Positions 1 to 8,721 are shown, counted from the stretch's first letter. The stretch: 64,000 bases of DNA from Variovorax paradoxus (GCF_030815855.1 NZ_JAUSXG010000001.1:682001-746000); one strand, 5' to 3'. The notes: generated from the letters alone by a model not told the origin. Program-made: numbers and translations.

Positions 1-8
1 ATCTCACA

Positions 9-33
9 TGCAAGATGTTGCGCGAACCTTGCA
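9..33. promoter_or_regulatory. Imperfect inverted repeat upstream of the split TetR gene
   Basis: TGCAAG at 9-14 is mirrored by CTTGCA at 28-33, with GTT and AAC adding symmetry inside. It lies 60 bases before the TetR start and could be the regulator's own operator, shared with a divergent gene beyond the window edge. This is inference from position only. Confidence 0.3.
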
Positions 34-412
34 CGTCAGCCAAGAATATGAGCGATTATTCGCTTTTTCTACTCGCATTGGCGGCACCAGAAAATGGCGC
101 GAAAACCAGCTATCAAGCCCAGGAAAATCGCGACTCAGGAGCGATCGCGCGTGACGGTCGAAAACCTGATCGAGGCAACTGCTCGCATTCTGGTCAAGGA
201 AGGCTTCGACAAGGCGAGCACCAATCGCATTGCGGAGGTTGCGGGGGTAAGCATCGGTTCGCTCTATCAATATTTCCCCAGCAAGGAGGCGCTTGTCGCC
301 GCCGTGGTCGAGCGCCACCAACAGCAGATCATGCAAACGGTGCGAAGCGAGTTGACGCGGGTATCGACCCAGCCGCTGGACGTGGCAATGCGCAAATTCG
401 TCGCGGTCGCGG

Positions 413-416
413 TTAA
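413..416. repeat. Target site duplication TTAA, left copy
   Basis: TTAA at 413-416 directly abuts the left end of the element and is repeated at 1580-1583 next to the right end. Four-base YTAR duplications are usual for the IS5 group, so the ends are defined to the base. Confidence 0.93.
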
Positions 417-1579
417 GGAACGTCTGATCAAGTCCACCGATAGACGGTCTGAACGTTGATCACGCATGCTGAAGGAGCGCCAAAGATGAGCCAGATCAGT
501 TTTTTCGGATGCTGAGCATGCGGGCAAGAGGAAGAAGACACGCCGGGAAGTCTTCCTTGCCGAGATGGAACTGGTGGTGCCTTGGAAGGCCCTGCTCAAA
601 GTCATCGAGCCGCACTACCCTGTGGCAGGCCGCGGACGCCGGCCGTATCCGCTCGAGGCGATGCTCCGCGTGCACCTGATGCAGAACTGGTTCGCGCTGA
701 GCGATCCGGCGATGGAGGAAGCCCTGTACGAGATCGCCTCGCTGCGCGCGTTCGCGGGCCTGGGGATGGAGTCGGTTCCCGACGAGACGACGATCCTGAA
801 CTTCCGCCACCTGCTGGAGGCCAGCGATTTGGCCGAGGACATCTTCAAGCAGGTCAATGCCCACCTGGCCAAGAAGGGGCTGCTTCTGAAGAGAGGCTCC
901 ATCGTGGACGCCACGATCATCGCGGCACCCAGTTCGACCAAGAACGAGAGCGGGCAGCGAGACCCGGAGATGCACCAGACGAAGAAGGGCAACCAGTGGC
1001 ACTTCGGGATGAAGGCGCACATCGGCGTGGACGCGGACTCGGGGCTGGTGCACACGGTGACGACCACGGCGGCCAATGAGGCCGACGTGGAGCAGGTGAG
1101 CGACCTGCTGCATGGCAAAGAGGACGCGGTGTGGGCCGACTCGGGCTATCGCGGAGCACAGAGCCGAGTGGAGCGCAGCGTGCAATGGCACATTGCAGGG
1201 CGCCCCAGCGACATGGCGAAGATGCCGGAGGGCCGGGCCAAGACCAGAGCGCGCAAGCAGGAATATCAAAAGGCCAGCATCCGGGCGAAGGTGGAGCACC
1301 CGTTCCGGGTGATCAAGCGGCAGTTCGGCCTTGCGAAGGTGAGGTTCAAGGGGCTGGCCAAGAACACGGCGCATGTGATCACGCTGTTTGCGTTGTCGAA
1401 TCTGTGGATGGCCAGAAGGCAACTGATTGCGATGATGGGACAGGTGCGTCCGCAGACGGCGTGAATGGGCCGCAAAGGCTCTCAAACGCATGGCATGCCC
1501 ACTGCAACGAGCCTTCGCGCGCAGCGGGACAGCAAGCACACTCGTCCTCAAGCCAATTTGCGACTTGATCAGACGTTCC
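417..1579 (+). mobile_element. IS5 family insertion sequence, 1163 bp
   Basis: The terminal inverted repeats are GGAACGTCTGATCAAGTCC at 417-435 and its complement CGACTTGATCAGACGTTCC at 1561-1579, matching at 18 of 19 positions. TTAA duplications flank both ends. The element carries one DDE transposase gene in the forward direction. Length, repeat type and duplication all fit the IS5 group. Well-preserved ends and an intact duplication suggest a recent insertion. Confidence 0.95.
565..1464 (+). CDS. IS5 family DDE transposase, N-terminus frameshifted
   Basis: This frame encodes 299 residues of an IS5-type transposase that cuts and joins DNA at the element ends. The DUF772-like N-terminal region (YPLEAMLRVHLMQNWFALSD) is followed by the DDE core: the first Asp in IVDATIIAAPSS, the second in VWADSGYRG, and the Glu in RAKVEHPFRVIKRQFG. 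A natural start appears at 486 (MSQISFF), with a frame continuing DAEHAGKRKKTRREVFLAE into this one, but a surplus G at about 507 shifts the frame so that it stops at 513-515. Either this copy is a mutant able to start only at the internal ATG at 565, or the shift is a sequencing error or recoding site. Activity is therefore uncertain. Confidence 0.9.
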   Translation: MELVVPWKALLKVIEPHYPVAGRGRRPYPLEAMLRVHLMQNWFALSDPAMEEALYEIASLRAFAGLGMESVPDETTILNFRHLLEASDLAEDIFKQVNAHLAKKGLLLKRGSIVDATIIAAPSSTKNESGQRDPEMHQTKKGNQWHFGMKAHIGVDADSGLVHTVTTTAANEADVEQVSDLLHGKEDAVWADSGYRGAQSRVERSVQWHIAGRPSDMAKMPEGRAKTRARKQEYQKASIRAKVEHPFRVIKRQFGLAKVRFKGLAKNTAHVITLFALSNLWMARRQLIAMMGQVRPQTA

Positions 1580-1950
1580 TTAAAGCGCATCGTCTCGATC
1601 CGAAATTGCATCGAGTGCTCGCGGAGCAGATTCCGCGCGTGGGAAAACTCGAGAAGCTGGAAACCTTCAGTCGTGAAAATTTCAGTCTGTTCAGGGCCTA
1701 TCTCGAAGGAGCCCGGAACGAAATCGGCGTCGATGACCTGGAGCTCGCATCGTTTGTCTGTGTCACCACGATCGAAGCATTGACGCATAACGCGGTGCTG
1801 CATCATTCCAAAGTGCTGAGCGACGATCCGATGGAGGCGCTCATCGACGAGAGTGCACGTCTCGTGACCGGGTATCTCAAAGGCTGGCGCGCAAGCACTC
1901 CGACGCGCTGATACGCTCCAAGCCACACCAACCCAATCGAAGCAACTCGA

Positions 1951-2577
1951 ATGACCGATCTCCCGCACAGTCCCGCCGCCGACCGCAACAAGCAGCCCAT
2001 CCTCGATGCACTGCTTCGCATCCTCGGCGCGCGTGGCGCCGCCCTGGAGATCGCATCGGGCACAGGCCAGCACGCCGCCTGGTTCGCGGCAGCCATGCCC
2101 CAATGGACCTGGCAGCCCACCGACGCAGACGCGCGCATGCTCCCCGCACTCGCAAGCCGGGTCGCGGAAATTGCACTGCCCAATCTCCGCCCGCCACTCC
2201 TGCTCGACGTGATGGCGCCTCAATGGCCATCGCAGGGTCCGGCGTTCTCTCAAAAGGCCGAAGACAAGTTCGACGCGATCTATTGCGCCAACATGCTGCA
2301 CATCGCGCCTTGGGCCACGTGCGCCGCGCTGATGCAAGGGGCCGCGCGGCATCTGCTTCCTGGCGGGGTGCTGGTCACGTACGGGCCTTACTTCGAAGAA
2401 GGTGTTCCGCCGGCGCCGAGCAACCTGGCATTCGACGAAGACTTGCGCGCTCGCAATTCCGCTTGGGGCATACGCCGCCTGGAAGATGCGGCGGCAGAGG
2501 CGCGCCGAGCAGGCCTCGCATTGCGCGAACGGCATGCGATGCCCGCGAACAACCTGCTGCTGGTCTTCGGCCTCTAG
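1951..2577 (+). CDS. DUF938 family SAM-dependent methyltransferase
   Basis: The 208-residue protein has a class I methyltransferase fold. The SAM-binding glycine motif is ALEIASGTGQHAAWFA (about residues 31-46), an acidic residue follows at the end of the second strand (QPTDAD), and YCANMLHIAPW near residue 111 is the family signature region. Length and sequence fit DUF938, a bacterial and animal family of unknown substrate. The gene begins 39 bases after the broken TetR gene and might once have been co-transcribed with it. No strong ribosome binding site is visible before the ATG. The methyl acceptor cannot be told from the sequence. Confidence 0.87.
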   Translation: MTDLPHSPAADRNKQPILDALLRILGARGAALEIASGTGQHAAWFAAAMPQWTWQPTDADARMLPALASRVAEIALPNLRPPLLLDVMAPQWPSQGPAFSQKAEDKFDAIYCANMLHIAPWATCAALMQGAARHLLPGGVLVTYGPYFEEGVPPAPSNLAFDEDLRARNSAWGIRRLEDAAAEARRAGLALRERHAMPANNLLLVFGL

Positions 2578-2747
2578 CGCGCCACGCGGACGCGAGCTTT
2601 CTTATCCATCGCGGCATCACTTTTTCGATACGCACCGTTTGGGGTTACGCCGTTCTGCTGAACGGGATTCCACTCGTAGACGATTCATCTTCCTGCCAAT
2701 GACACTCCGTCCCCTGTCGGGACGTATTCATTCACCAGGAGTCTGCC

Positions 2748-4370
2748 GTGGATCCCAATCAACCCGTGTTCACTATCGTCTCGTTCGTAGGCGGCGGCAT
2801 TCGTGGCCTTTTGTCCGCGACGATTCTCCAGCGGCTGGCCAACGTCAGAGGGGGCGTGGTACTGAGCAACACCAGTCTTCTGGCCGGTTGCTCGACGGGG
2901 TCCATCATCACCAGCGAGTTGCTGGCAAACAGGACGCCTGGAGATCTCATCGATCTGTTCAAGGGCGGAGAGATTTCGTTCTACAACAGGATGAACGCCG
3001 ATCCGAGTAAGCCCGCATACCCGATCGACGAGGTTCTTGCCTCGCAGGTCAAGCTGCACGGCGACACCACGGTGGCAAACGCCGGGCGCAACGTGCTCTT
3101 CGTGTCGTTCAATGTCGGCGGGCTCGAGACGCAAAGCGATGGCCGCGTTGTGCCCAAGCCCTGGGACACGCTCATGTTCACGAACATGCTCAAGACGGAG
3201 CGGGACAAGAGAGACGGGCTCGACGGAAACAGCGACACGCCGATTGCCGTGGCCGCATCGTCCAGCGGCGCGATGCCCGGGCAGCTGGGCTCGCTGCAGG
3301 GCAATGTCGACGGCGCGTTTTTCAACCACGATCCGACGGTCGCTGCCATCGCGCTGGCCGTGCGCAGCGGCGTGGCGCTGGAGAACATCGTGGCCATCAC
3401 CATCGGCACGGGTCTGATGCCTGACTGGATTGCCACCGATACGCACGCGTGGGGCGCCCACCAATGGATGAACGGCGCGGGCAATCCGTTCGACAACACG
3501 CCGCCGTTCCTCATGAACCAGTCGCAGCCCTCGCCGGTGCTCGACATGTGCCTGAGCGGCACATCCGCCGAGATGATGCCGCGCCTGGCCAAGATGCTGC
3601 TGGGCGACCGCTACGTGAACATCAACCCGACGCTGCCGTGCTTCATTCCGGAAAATTCGACCAACTCGCAGGCGCTCGATCTGCTGGAGCGCCACGGCCA
3701 GACGGTGAACATCGACGAGGCGACGGCACTGATCGAAAAATACTGGCCGTACACGGAGGGCGTGCAGGCCAAGCCTGCGGCCAAGGACAGTGCGAAGCCG
3801 AGCGCTCTCGCATCGTCGTCATCATCATCGAAGGCCACCGCGCGCGGTGCCTCCGCGCCGGCATCCACGCCCGGACACGGCGAGTTCTTCTACATCCAGC
3901 GCAAGCTCTCCCCGAACGATGTGCTGGATGTGTGGGGAACCACGCCCAACTCGCAAGTGGTGGCGCGCGCCAAGCAGGCGGGCGCTCCCAGCCAGCAATG
4001 GCAGTTCATTCCTTCCGTGGAAAACCCGGGGTGGTACTTTCTGCAGACGGCGATGAATCCCGAGCGCGTCATGACGCTCCAGGACTCGGAACTGCCGCAC
4101 CCGTCGATCGTCGCGGACGTCAAGCAACCCGCGCTTCTCTCGCGCCAGCTCTGGTGCCTGATCTCGACAGCGGAGATCGGCTGGTGGTTCATCCAGAGCA
4201 AGAGCCAAGCCTTGGAGGTGGTCGACAGCCCCAACCTCAACGCCTACGTTCCCACGGTGATCGGCGCCGCGGACGAAGGCGGCGACACGATTGCGGTGGG
4301 CACCGCGCTCGACTATCTCGCGTTCGAGCCGCAGGCCTGGGGCTTCGTGCGCTTGACGGCCCCTCGGTGA
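2748..4370 (+). CDS. Patatin-like phospholipase with C-terminal ricin-like (beta-trefoil) region
   Basis: The gene starts with GTG at 2748, preceded by AGGAG at 2737-2741. The first 330 or so residues form a patatin domain: the oxyanion loop GGGIRG at residues 15-20, the nucleophile Ser49 in GCSTG, and the catalytic Asp188 in VDGAFF. A Ser/Ala-rich linker (about residues 345-380) leads to a tail of about 160 residues with repeated Trp-containing units (SQQWQF, RQLWCLI, PQAWGFV) that resemble the QxW repeats of ricin-type beta-trefoils. No signal peptide is visible. The likely activity is lipid acyl hydrolase, with the tail giving binding to sugar or another ligand. The tail assignment is inferred from pattern rather than a search. 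Confidence 0.85.
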   Translation: MDPNQPVFTIVSFVGGGIRGLLSATILQRLANVRGGVVLSNTSLLAGCSTGSIITSELLANRTPGDLIDLFKGGEISFYNRMNADPSKPAYPIDEVLASQVKLHGDTTVANAGRNVLFVSFNVGGLETQSDGRVVPKPWDTLMFTNMLKTERDKRDGLDGNSDTPIAVAASSSGAMPGQLGSLQGNVDGAFFNHDPTVAAIALAVRSGVALENIVAITIGTGLMPDWIATDTHAWGAHQWMNGAGNPFDNTPPFLMNQSQPSPVLDMCLSGTSAEMMPRLAKMLLGDRYVNINPTLPCFIPENSTNSQALDLLERHGQTVNIDEATALIEKYWPYTEGVQAKPAAKDSAKPSALASSSSSSKATARGASAPASTPGHGEFFYIQRKLSPNDVLDVWGTTPNSQVVARAKQAGAPSQQWQFIPSVENPGWYFLQTAMNPERVMTLQDSELPHPSIVADVKQPALLSRQLWCLISTAEIGWWFIQSKSQALEVVDSPNLNAYVPTVIGAADEGGDTIAVGTALDYLAFEPQAWGFVRLTAPR

Positions 4371-4463
4371 CGTGAGCTGCGCCGCACGGCCACCTCGGTG
4401 GTGGGCCGTGGGCGGCGGGCGCACAATTCCGTGAGTGTCACTTTGCCCACGGCAGAAACTTCC

Positions 4464-5261
4464 ATGACTGAGCTCTCCACTTCCCCTCGCGTCGCAGTCG
4501 TCACTGGCGGCGCGCGCGGCATCGGCCTGGCCATCGGCCATTGGTTCCTGGCGCACGGCTACAACGTCGCGCTGCTCGACATCGATGGCGTCACGCTCGA
4601 TCAAACCGTGGCCGACCTGGCTCAGCCCGAGAGGGTGCTCGGCGTGCACTGCGACGTGTCGAATTCGTCGCAGGTCGACGCTGCCGCGAAAGCCGTGGTC
4701 GAGCGCTTCGGGCAGGTCGATGCGCTGGTCAACAACGCGGGCGTGGCGGTGTTCAAGCCGGCGCTCGACATCTCGTTCGAAGAATGGCGCGCGGTGCTTG
4801 GCACCAATCTCGACGGTGCGTTCCTGTGCACGCAGGCGTTCGGCAAGCTGATGGTCGAGCGCGGGCGCGGGGCGGTGGTGAACATCGCCTCCATCTCGGG
4901 GCTGCGCGCGAGCACGTTGCGTGTCGCCTATGGCACCAGCAAGGCGGCACTCATTCACTTGACCAAGCAATACGCGGTCGAACTGGGCAATGCCGGCGTG
5001 CGCGTGAACGTGATCGCGCCGGGGCCGGTGGAGACCGAGATGGCCAAGCTCGTCCACAGCACGGCGATCCGCTCCGACTACTACGACACCATCCCGCTGG
5101 GCCGCTACGGCACGACGGAAGAAATGGCCAACGCGGTGGGCTTTCTGTGCAGCGACGAGGCCAGCTTCATCAACGGCCAGGTGCTCGCGGTGGACGGCGG
5201 CTTCGATGCCGCTGGCGTTGGCTTGCCGACCTTGCGCAGGGGCGGCAAGCCCGCGTCCTGA
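4464..5261 (+). CDS. SDR family NAD(P)-dependent oxidoreductase
   Basis: A classical short-chain dehydrogenase of 265 residues. The cofactor motif TGGARGIG lies near residues 14-21, the structural NNAG near 93-96, the catalytic Ser in NIASISG, and the YGTSK pair that supplies Tyr and Lys follows. PGPVETEM after the active site is typical. The frame is open further upstream, but the ATG at 4464 gives the normal family length and places the Rossmann motif correctly. Asp in LLDID after the second strand suggests NAD rather than NADP. The substrate is unknown. It converges on the serine hydrolase gene, with six bases between stops. Confidence 0.9.
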   Translation: MTELSTSPRVAVVTGGARGIGLAIGHWFLAHGYNVALLDIDGVTLDQTVADLAQPERVLGVHCDVSNSSQVDAAAKAVVERFGQVDALVNNAGVAVFKPALDISFEEWRAVLGTNLDGAFLCTQAFGKLMVERGRGAVVNIASISGLRASTLRVAYGTSKAALIHLTKQYAVELGNAGVRVNVIAPGPVETEMAKLVHSTAIRSDYYDTIPLGRYGTTEEMANAVGFLCSDEASFINGQVLAVDGGFDAAGVGLPTLRRGGKPAS

Positions 5262-5267
5262 ATCCTG

Positions 5268-6836
5268 TCAGCGCACGCGGGGCACCGCGGCCGTGAGCAG
5301 CGCCAGTGCCTGGTTCAGCGTCGATCCCGCGAACCGCTCGCCCTTGGAATGCCCGATCCGCACCACGATGAGATCGTGCGACGGAATCACCAGCACGAAC
5401 TGGCCTCCGGCGCCGAGCATGTAATAGGCCGAGGTCGGCATTGCCAGCGAGCTCATCCCGTTGATCCAGAAAAAGCCGCCGTAGATCGGCCGCTTGTCCG
5501 CCGCCCAGGCGGGCGCAACGCTGCTCACGAAATTGACAAAACCTTCGGGAAGAATGCGCTCGCCGTTCCACACGCCGTCTTGCAGGTAGAGATTGCCCAG
5601 TCGGGCCCAGTCGCGCGCCGACATGAAGTCGTAGCCCTGCGTCAGAAAGTTGCCGTAGGGGTCGGTCTCGATCACCATCGAGCGGATGCCGATCTTGTCG
5701 AACAGCGCGCGCTGCGGAAACGAGAGGTACTCCTCGCCGCGCTTTTCCACCGCAAGGCGCACCAGGTAGTTGGCCAGCACCGGGTCGGTGTTGCGGTAGC
5801 GGCCCACGGCGCCGGGTGGCCATTGCTGCGGCCGCGTGGCAGCGTAGTTGAACGCGTTGATCCGGCCCGTGTAGTAGTAGATGTGGTCGGGATAGGTGCC
5901 GTTGGGGTCGAAGTCGGGATCGTCCGGCGCCTTGATGCGCAGCCCGCTCGACATCTGCAGGATGTCGGAGATCTTGATCTGCTGCCGCCCATCGCCAGCG
6001 CCTTGCCACTCGGCAATCGGCGCCGGCTGGTCGAGCTTGTAGTCGCCCCGCTTGATGAGCACGCCCATCATCGTGGCCACGACGCTCTTGCCCATCGACC
6101 ACGATTCGAGCGGTGTCGTTGCGCCGATGCCGTTCATGTAGCGCTCCGCAACGATGCGCCCTTTGTGCGTGACCACGAAGGCCGAGGTGTAGGCCTCCGG
6201 CGTGCCGAACGCAGCTTCGACGGCCTGGTTCACCTTGGCCATGTTGACTTCGGACGGCGGCGCGTCGCCCGGCAGCACGTCGCCCATCGGCCAGGGTTGC
6301 GTCGCCGGGTCGGGCAGCGTGGTCTTGACCTCGACGGGCATGAAGAACACATCGTCCCTGCCGGCCGGGAGCGTGACGCAGCCCTGCGAGCCGAAATGGC
6401 GCGCCACCAGCGTCGGCCCGTTGGGAATCGAGATGCGAACCTCTTTCTTCACGCGGTCGACCACGGGCTTGCCGACGTTCTTGCGCTGCTCGTACGGCCC
6501 CACGAAGTAGCCGAGGCTTTCAGCGGCAACGTCGGGGTCGATGCCCGTGATGAACACTGCCGAGCACATCGTCTTGGCATAGCCCGAAGTGTTGTGCTCC
6601 AGCACGTTGCCGGGAGGCGGCACGTAGGGCGTGTTCAGTTCGAGCGCCCGTGCCCGGGCAATGAGCGCTTCGCGTTCGGGCAACTGCGCCGTGGTGGGCG
6701 GGGGTGGTGCCACCGGAACACCGACGACTCCGCCGCCTCCACCCCCGCCGCCGCCGCCGCCGCAAGAGGCCAGCGCGGCTGCCAGGCTCAGGGCCGCGGC
6801 GGTCGTGACAAGGGAACGGCGGAACGAGCAATTCAT
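5268..6836 (-). CDS. Lipoprotein serine hydrolase, class C beta-lactamase-like
   Basis: The 522-residue protein opens with a lipoprotein signal (MNCSFRRSLVTTAAALSLAA, lipobox LASC), so it should be anchored in an envelope membrane. The Cys is followed by a run of 11 glycines and a Pro-rich spacer. The hydrolase domain has the catalytic SxxK as Ser247-Met-Gly-Lys250, the YxN motif as Tyr347-Arg-Asn349, and GAGGQF near the C-terminus in the place of KTG. This family includes esterases, 6-aminohexanoate-dimer hydrolases and D-aminopeptidases, so true beta-lactamase activity should not be assumed. The start at 6836 is chosen for the signal peptide and the AAGGA in front of it. An N-terminal domain of about 150 residues before the catalytic part is not one I recognise. 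Confidence 0.85.
   Translation of the reverse strand: MNCSFRRSLVTTAAALSLAAALASCGGGGGGGGGGGVVGVPVAPPPPTTAQLPEREALIARARALELNTPYVPPPGNVLEHNTSGYAKTMCSAVFITGIDPDVAAESLGYFVGPYEQRKNVGKPVVDRVKKEVRISIPNGPTLVARHFGSQGCVTLPAGRDDVFFMPVEVKTTLPDPATQPWPMGDVLPGDAPPSEVNMAKVNQAVEAAFGTPEAYTSAFVVTHKGRIVAERYMNGIGATTPLESWSMGKSVVATMMGVLIKRGDYKLDQPAPIAEWQGAGDGRQQIKISDILQMSSGLRIKAPDDPDFDPNGTYPDHIYYYTGRINAFNYAATRPQQWPPGAVGRYRNTDPVLANYLVRLAVEKRGEEYLSFPQRALFDKIGIRSMVIETDPYGNFLTQGYDFMSARDWARLGNLYLQDGVWNGERILPEGFVNFVSSVAPAWAADKRPIYGGFFWINGMSSLAMPTSAYYMLGAGGQFVLVIPSHDLIVVRIGHSKGERFAGSTLNQALALLTAAVPRVR
6730..6764. repeat. CCG/CCC-rich short tandem repeat coding for a glycine run
   Basis: On the plus strand this stretch is mostly CCG and CCC/CCT triplets, read on the other strand as consecutive glycines directly after the lipoprotein Cys. 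Such tracts can change length by slippage; here length changes in units of three would only alter a linker. Confidence 0.7.
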
Positions 6837-6992
6837 TGGCGGTCCTTCGAAAGCGTCGCGATGGGAGCGTTGGTTTGCATTGTGCAAACTTCGACACCGG
6901 CGGGATTGTGTGTGAATCCCATGCGGCCGCCTAGCGCTTTTCAAGACGCGCGCAGGCGATGTAGCTCCAAGGTTCTCATCCCGCACACACCG

Positions 6993-7841
6993 CTAGCGGC
7001 ACATGTCGTACCCGCCGGTTTCCAGGTGAAGGTGGTCCCGGTGCGCGGCGTTGTAGTCGGGGCCGAGCACACCATTGAAATAGCGGCAGGCACCGCGGTG
7101 TGCATCGAGCAGCAGCAGGGCGGCGGGGTCGTTCGTGCTGCTTGCCGCATCGGCCGCACCGCTGCGAGGCCAGGCCTGCAGCACCGTGATGCGACGGCCG
7201 TCGGCCAACGTCAGGGCTGCCACGTCGAGCGCATCGGCTGTCGCATGCCGGCTGCGCGACGCGCCCGGCACGGTGCCTTCGCCGCGATTCACGTTGCGGC
7301 AGGCATAGCTGCCGAGGTGATCGATGGCCGCCACCGGTTGGCCGAAGCGCTGCATGGCGGCCGGCTGCAGCGCGTGCCTCTCCCACATGAAGAAGGACAG
7401 CGCCATCGGGCAACTGAGCGAAGGCGCCGTGCCCAGACGCACGCCGGCCGAGCGCAGCCTGACGGCGTTCTGGAAGCCGCAGCCCGGCGCGGTGACGCGG
7501 TCGGGCAGCAGGTCGTATTGCATGCCGGTTTGCGCGAGCGCCGCAAGGCAGCGCGCCGGCTCGGTGCGGGCTCGCGAAAGCCTGAAGCCGGTCAGCCAGT
7601 TCGGCGGCGCCATCACGTCGAGCGGCGCCCATGGATTGAAGCGCTCCGGAATCTCGACCCTGCCGGTCGCGACGGCCCACGCACCCACGGCAAGCGCGGC
7701 GAGCACGGCGCAGAGCGCGGCCAGGCCGAGCCAGCGCTTGCGGCGCGAAGGCGTCGGCTTTGCCGGATCGGGAATGCGGCGGGAGGGCTCGAGCATGTTT
7801 TCATCGTGCCACACGGCACCCTTTGCATTGCCCTGGAGCAT
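6993..7841 (-). CDS. Extensin-like C-terminal domain protein, membrane anchored
   Basis: A 282-residue protein with one hydrophobic segment near the N-terminus (LGLAALCAVLAALAVGAWAV) and a C-terminal extensin-like domain (pfam06904 type). Visible hallmarks are CGFQNAVRL, the SCPMALSFFMWE region, GSYACRNVN, SRHATADALDVAA and the closing HRDHLHLE with its histidines. The conserved His and Asp residues resemble metallopeptidases that act on cell wall peptides, but the function is unproved. The start at 7841 has GGAGG six bases before it; a second ATG at 7796 would leave the membrane segment intact. It points away from the DUF1801 gene at 7900. Confidence 0.85.
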   Translation of the reverse strand: MLQGNAKGAVWHDENMLEPSRRIPDPAKPTPSRRKRWLGLAALCAVLAALAVGAWAVATGRVEIPERFNPWAPLDVMAPPNWLTGFRLSRARTEPARCLAALAQTGMQYDLLPDRVTAPGCGFQNAVRLRSAGVRLGTAPSLSCPMALSFFMWERHALQPAAMQRFGQPVAAIDHLGSYACRNVNRGEGTVPGASRSRHATADALDVAALTLADGRRITVLQAWPRSGAADAASSTNDPAALLLLDAHRGACRYFNGVLGPDYNAAHRDHLHLETGGYDMCR

Positions 7842-7899
7842 GGCTATCCTCCACGGGCATTGCAGTTGAAGCAGGCGCTTGAATTTTCAGGAAGAGAAC

Positions 7900-8322
7900 A
7901 TGAAAAAAACGGACGCGATCCAGGACCAGCCGGCATCGGAGCTCATCTCGAAACGAATCGCCGAGCTCGGGGGCTGGCGCGGGGAAGCGCTGGGCCGAAT
8001 GCGCAAGCTCATCCAGCAAGCAGACCCGGGCGTCGTCGAAGAGGTGAAGTGGATGGGCACGCCGGTGTGGTCGCACGACGGCATCATCTGCACCGGCGAG
8101 TCCTACAAGGACAAGGTGAAGCTCACCTTCGCAAAGGGCGCCTCTTTGAAAGATCCGGCCGGTCTCTTCAACTCGAGTCTCGATGGCAACGTGCGCCGCG
8201 CGATCGACATCTTCGAAGGACAAGAAGTCGATGAATCCGCCTTCAAGGCGCTGGTCCGCGAAGCGGTCGCGCTCAACAGCTCGGGCAAATCGAAAGCTTC
8301 GGCGAAGAAGGCGAAAGCCTGA
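7900..8322 (+). CDS. DUF1801 family protein (first of a convergent pair)
   Basis: A 140-residue cytoplasmic protein with the DUF1801 pattern: an N-terminal helix pair (ISKRIAELGGWRGEALGRMRKLI), the EEVKWMGTPVWSHDGIICTG core and a Lys/Ala-rich tail (SGKSKASAKKAKA). AGGAAGAG before the ATG at 7900 decides the start. The family has a small alpha/beta fold related to frataxin-like and SCP2-like proteins, with no established activity. A second DUF1801 gene lies just downstream in the opposite direction, 24 bases between stops. Confidence 0.85.
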   Translation: MKKTDAIQDQPASELISKRIAELGGWRGEALGRMRKLIQQADPGVVEEVKWMGTPVWSHDGIICTGESYKDKVKLTFAKGASLKDPAGLFNSSLDGNVRRAIDIFEGQEVDESAFKALVREAVALNSSGKSKASAKKAKA

Positions 8323-8346
8323 AGGGCTGCTGCTCGAAAAACGGGG

Positions 8347-8721
8347 CTACCAGAAAGCGTCGTCCTTACGGTCACGTACGACGCGGACGCGGTGCTCGGC
8401 AATCTTGCGAATCAGGTCTTCCGGCAGGGGCACGTCGTAGGGAACCTGAAGGTAGTTCTTGGTTGTCTTGTGCTTTGCCAGCTCCTGGCGAAATACCTGC
8501 AACCCCGCTTCCGTGGGCGCGAAGCTGAGGTGCGCCTTGTGCGCGGAGAAAGCAAACAGGAACCGGGGCTCTACGAAGAAAGGGGTTCCCCATTTGATCG
8601 CTTCCTCGGCGTCCGGCGCCACGCTCTTGAGGATGGCGTGCACCCGGCGCAGATGCGGTTGGCCCTCGGGTGGGGCAGCGCGGATGTATTCGTCGATCGT
8701 GGCGGGACGGTTGATTGCCAT
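8347..8721 (-). CDS. DUF1801 family protein (second of a convergent pair)
   Basis: A 124-residue protein, again DUF1801: RVHAILKSVAPDAEEAIKWGTPFFV in the core, followed by LFAFSAHKAHLSFAP and a C-terminal LIRKIAEHRVRVVRDR. The start at 8721 has GGAGG eight bases upstream. It shares the EEAIKWGTP / EEVKWMGTP core with the neighbouring protein but little else, so the pair looks like distant relatives rather than a fresh duplication. The biochemical role is unknown. Confidence 0.85.
   Translation of the reverse strand: MAINRPATIDEYIRAAPPEGQPHLRRVHAILKSVAPDAEEAIKWGTPFFVEPRFLFAFSAHKAHLSFAPTEAGLQVFRQELAKHKTTKNYLQVPYDVPLPEDLIRKIAEHRVRVVRDRKDDAFW

Larger units (their letters stand above)
94..1911 (+). 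pseudogene. TetR/AcrR family regulator, disrupted by an IS5-type element
   Basis: The gene is in two pieces. Bases 94-416 encode 107 residues with a typical N-terminal helix-turn-helix (KASTNRIAEVAGVSIGSLYQYF, about residues 40-61). Bases 1582-1911 encode 109 residues of the C-terminal ligand-binding domain, starting KAHRLDPKLHRVL. Removing 417-1579 and one TTAA copy restores a single frame of about 216 residues, the usual family length. Insertion falls after residue 107, so the DNA-binding half could still be made, followed by 14 residues read from the element before a stop at 457-459. A protein lacking its dimerisation and ligand domain is unlikely to repress normally. The original target is unknown; a divergent gene to the left of the window is the most likely candidate. 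Confidence 0.9.

Noticed and set aside
5268..6836. Antibiotic-resistance beta-lactamase
   Set aside because: SxxK and YxN motifs are shared by many esterases and peptidases, KTG is replaced by GAGG, and the protein has an unusual N-terminal domain with lipoprotein anchor. Resistance should not be claimed.
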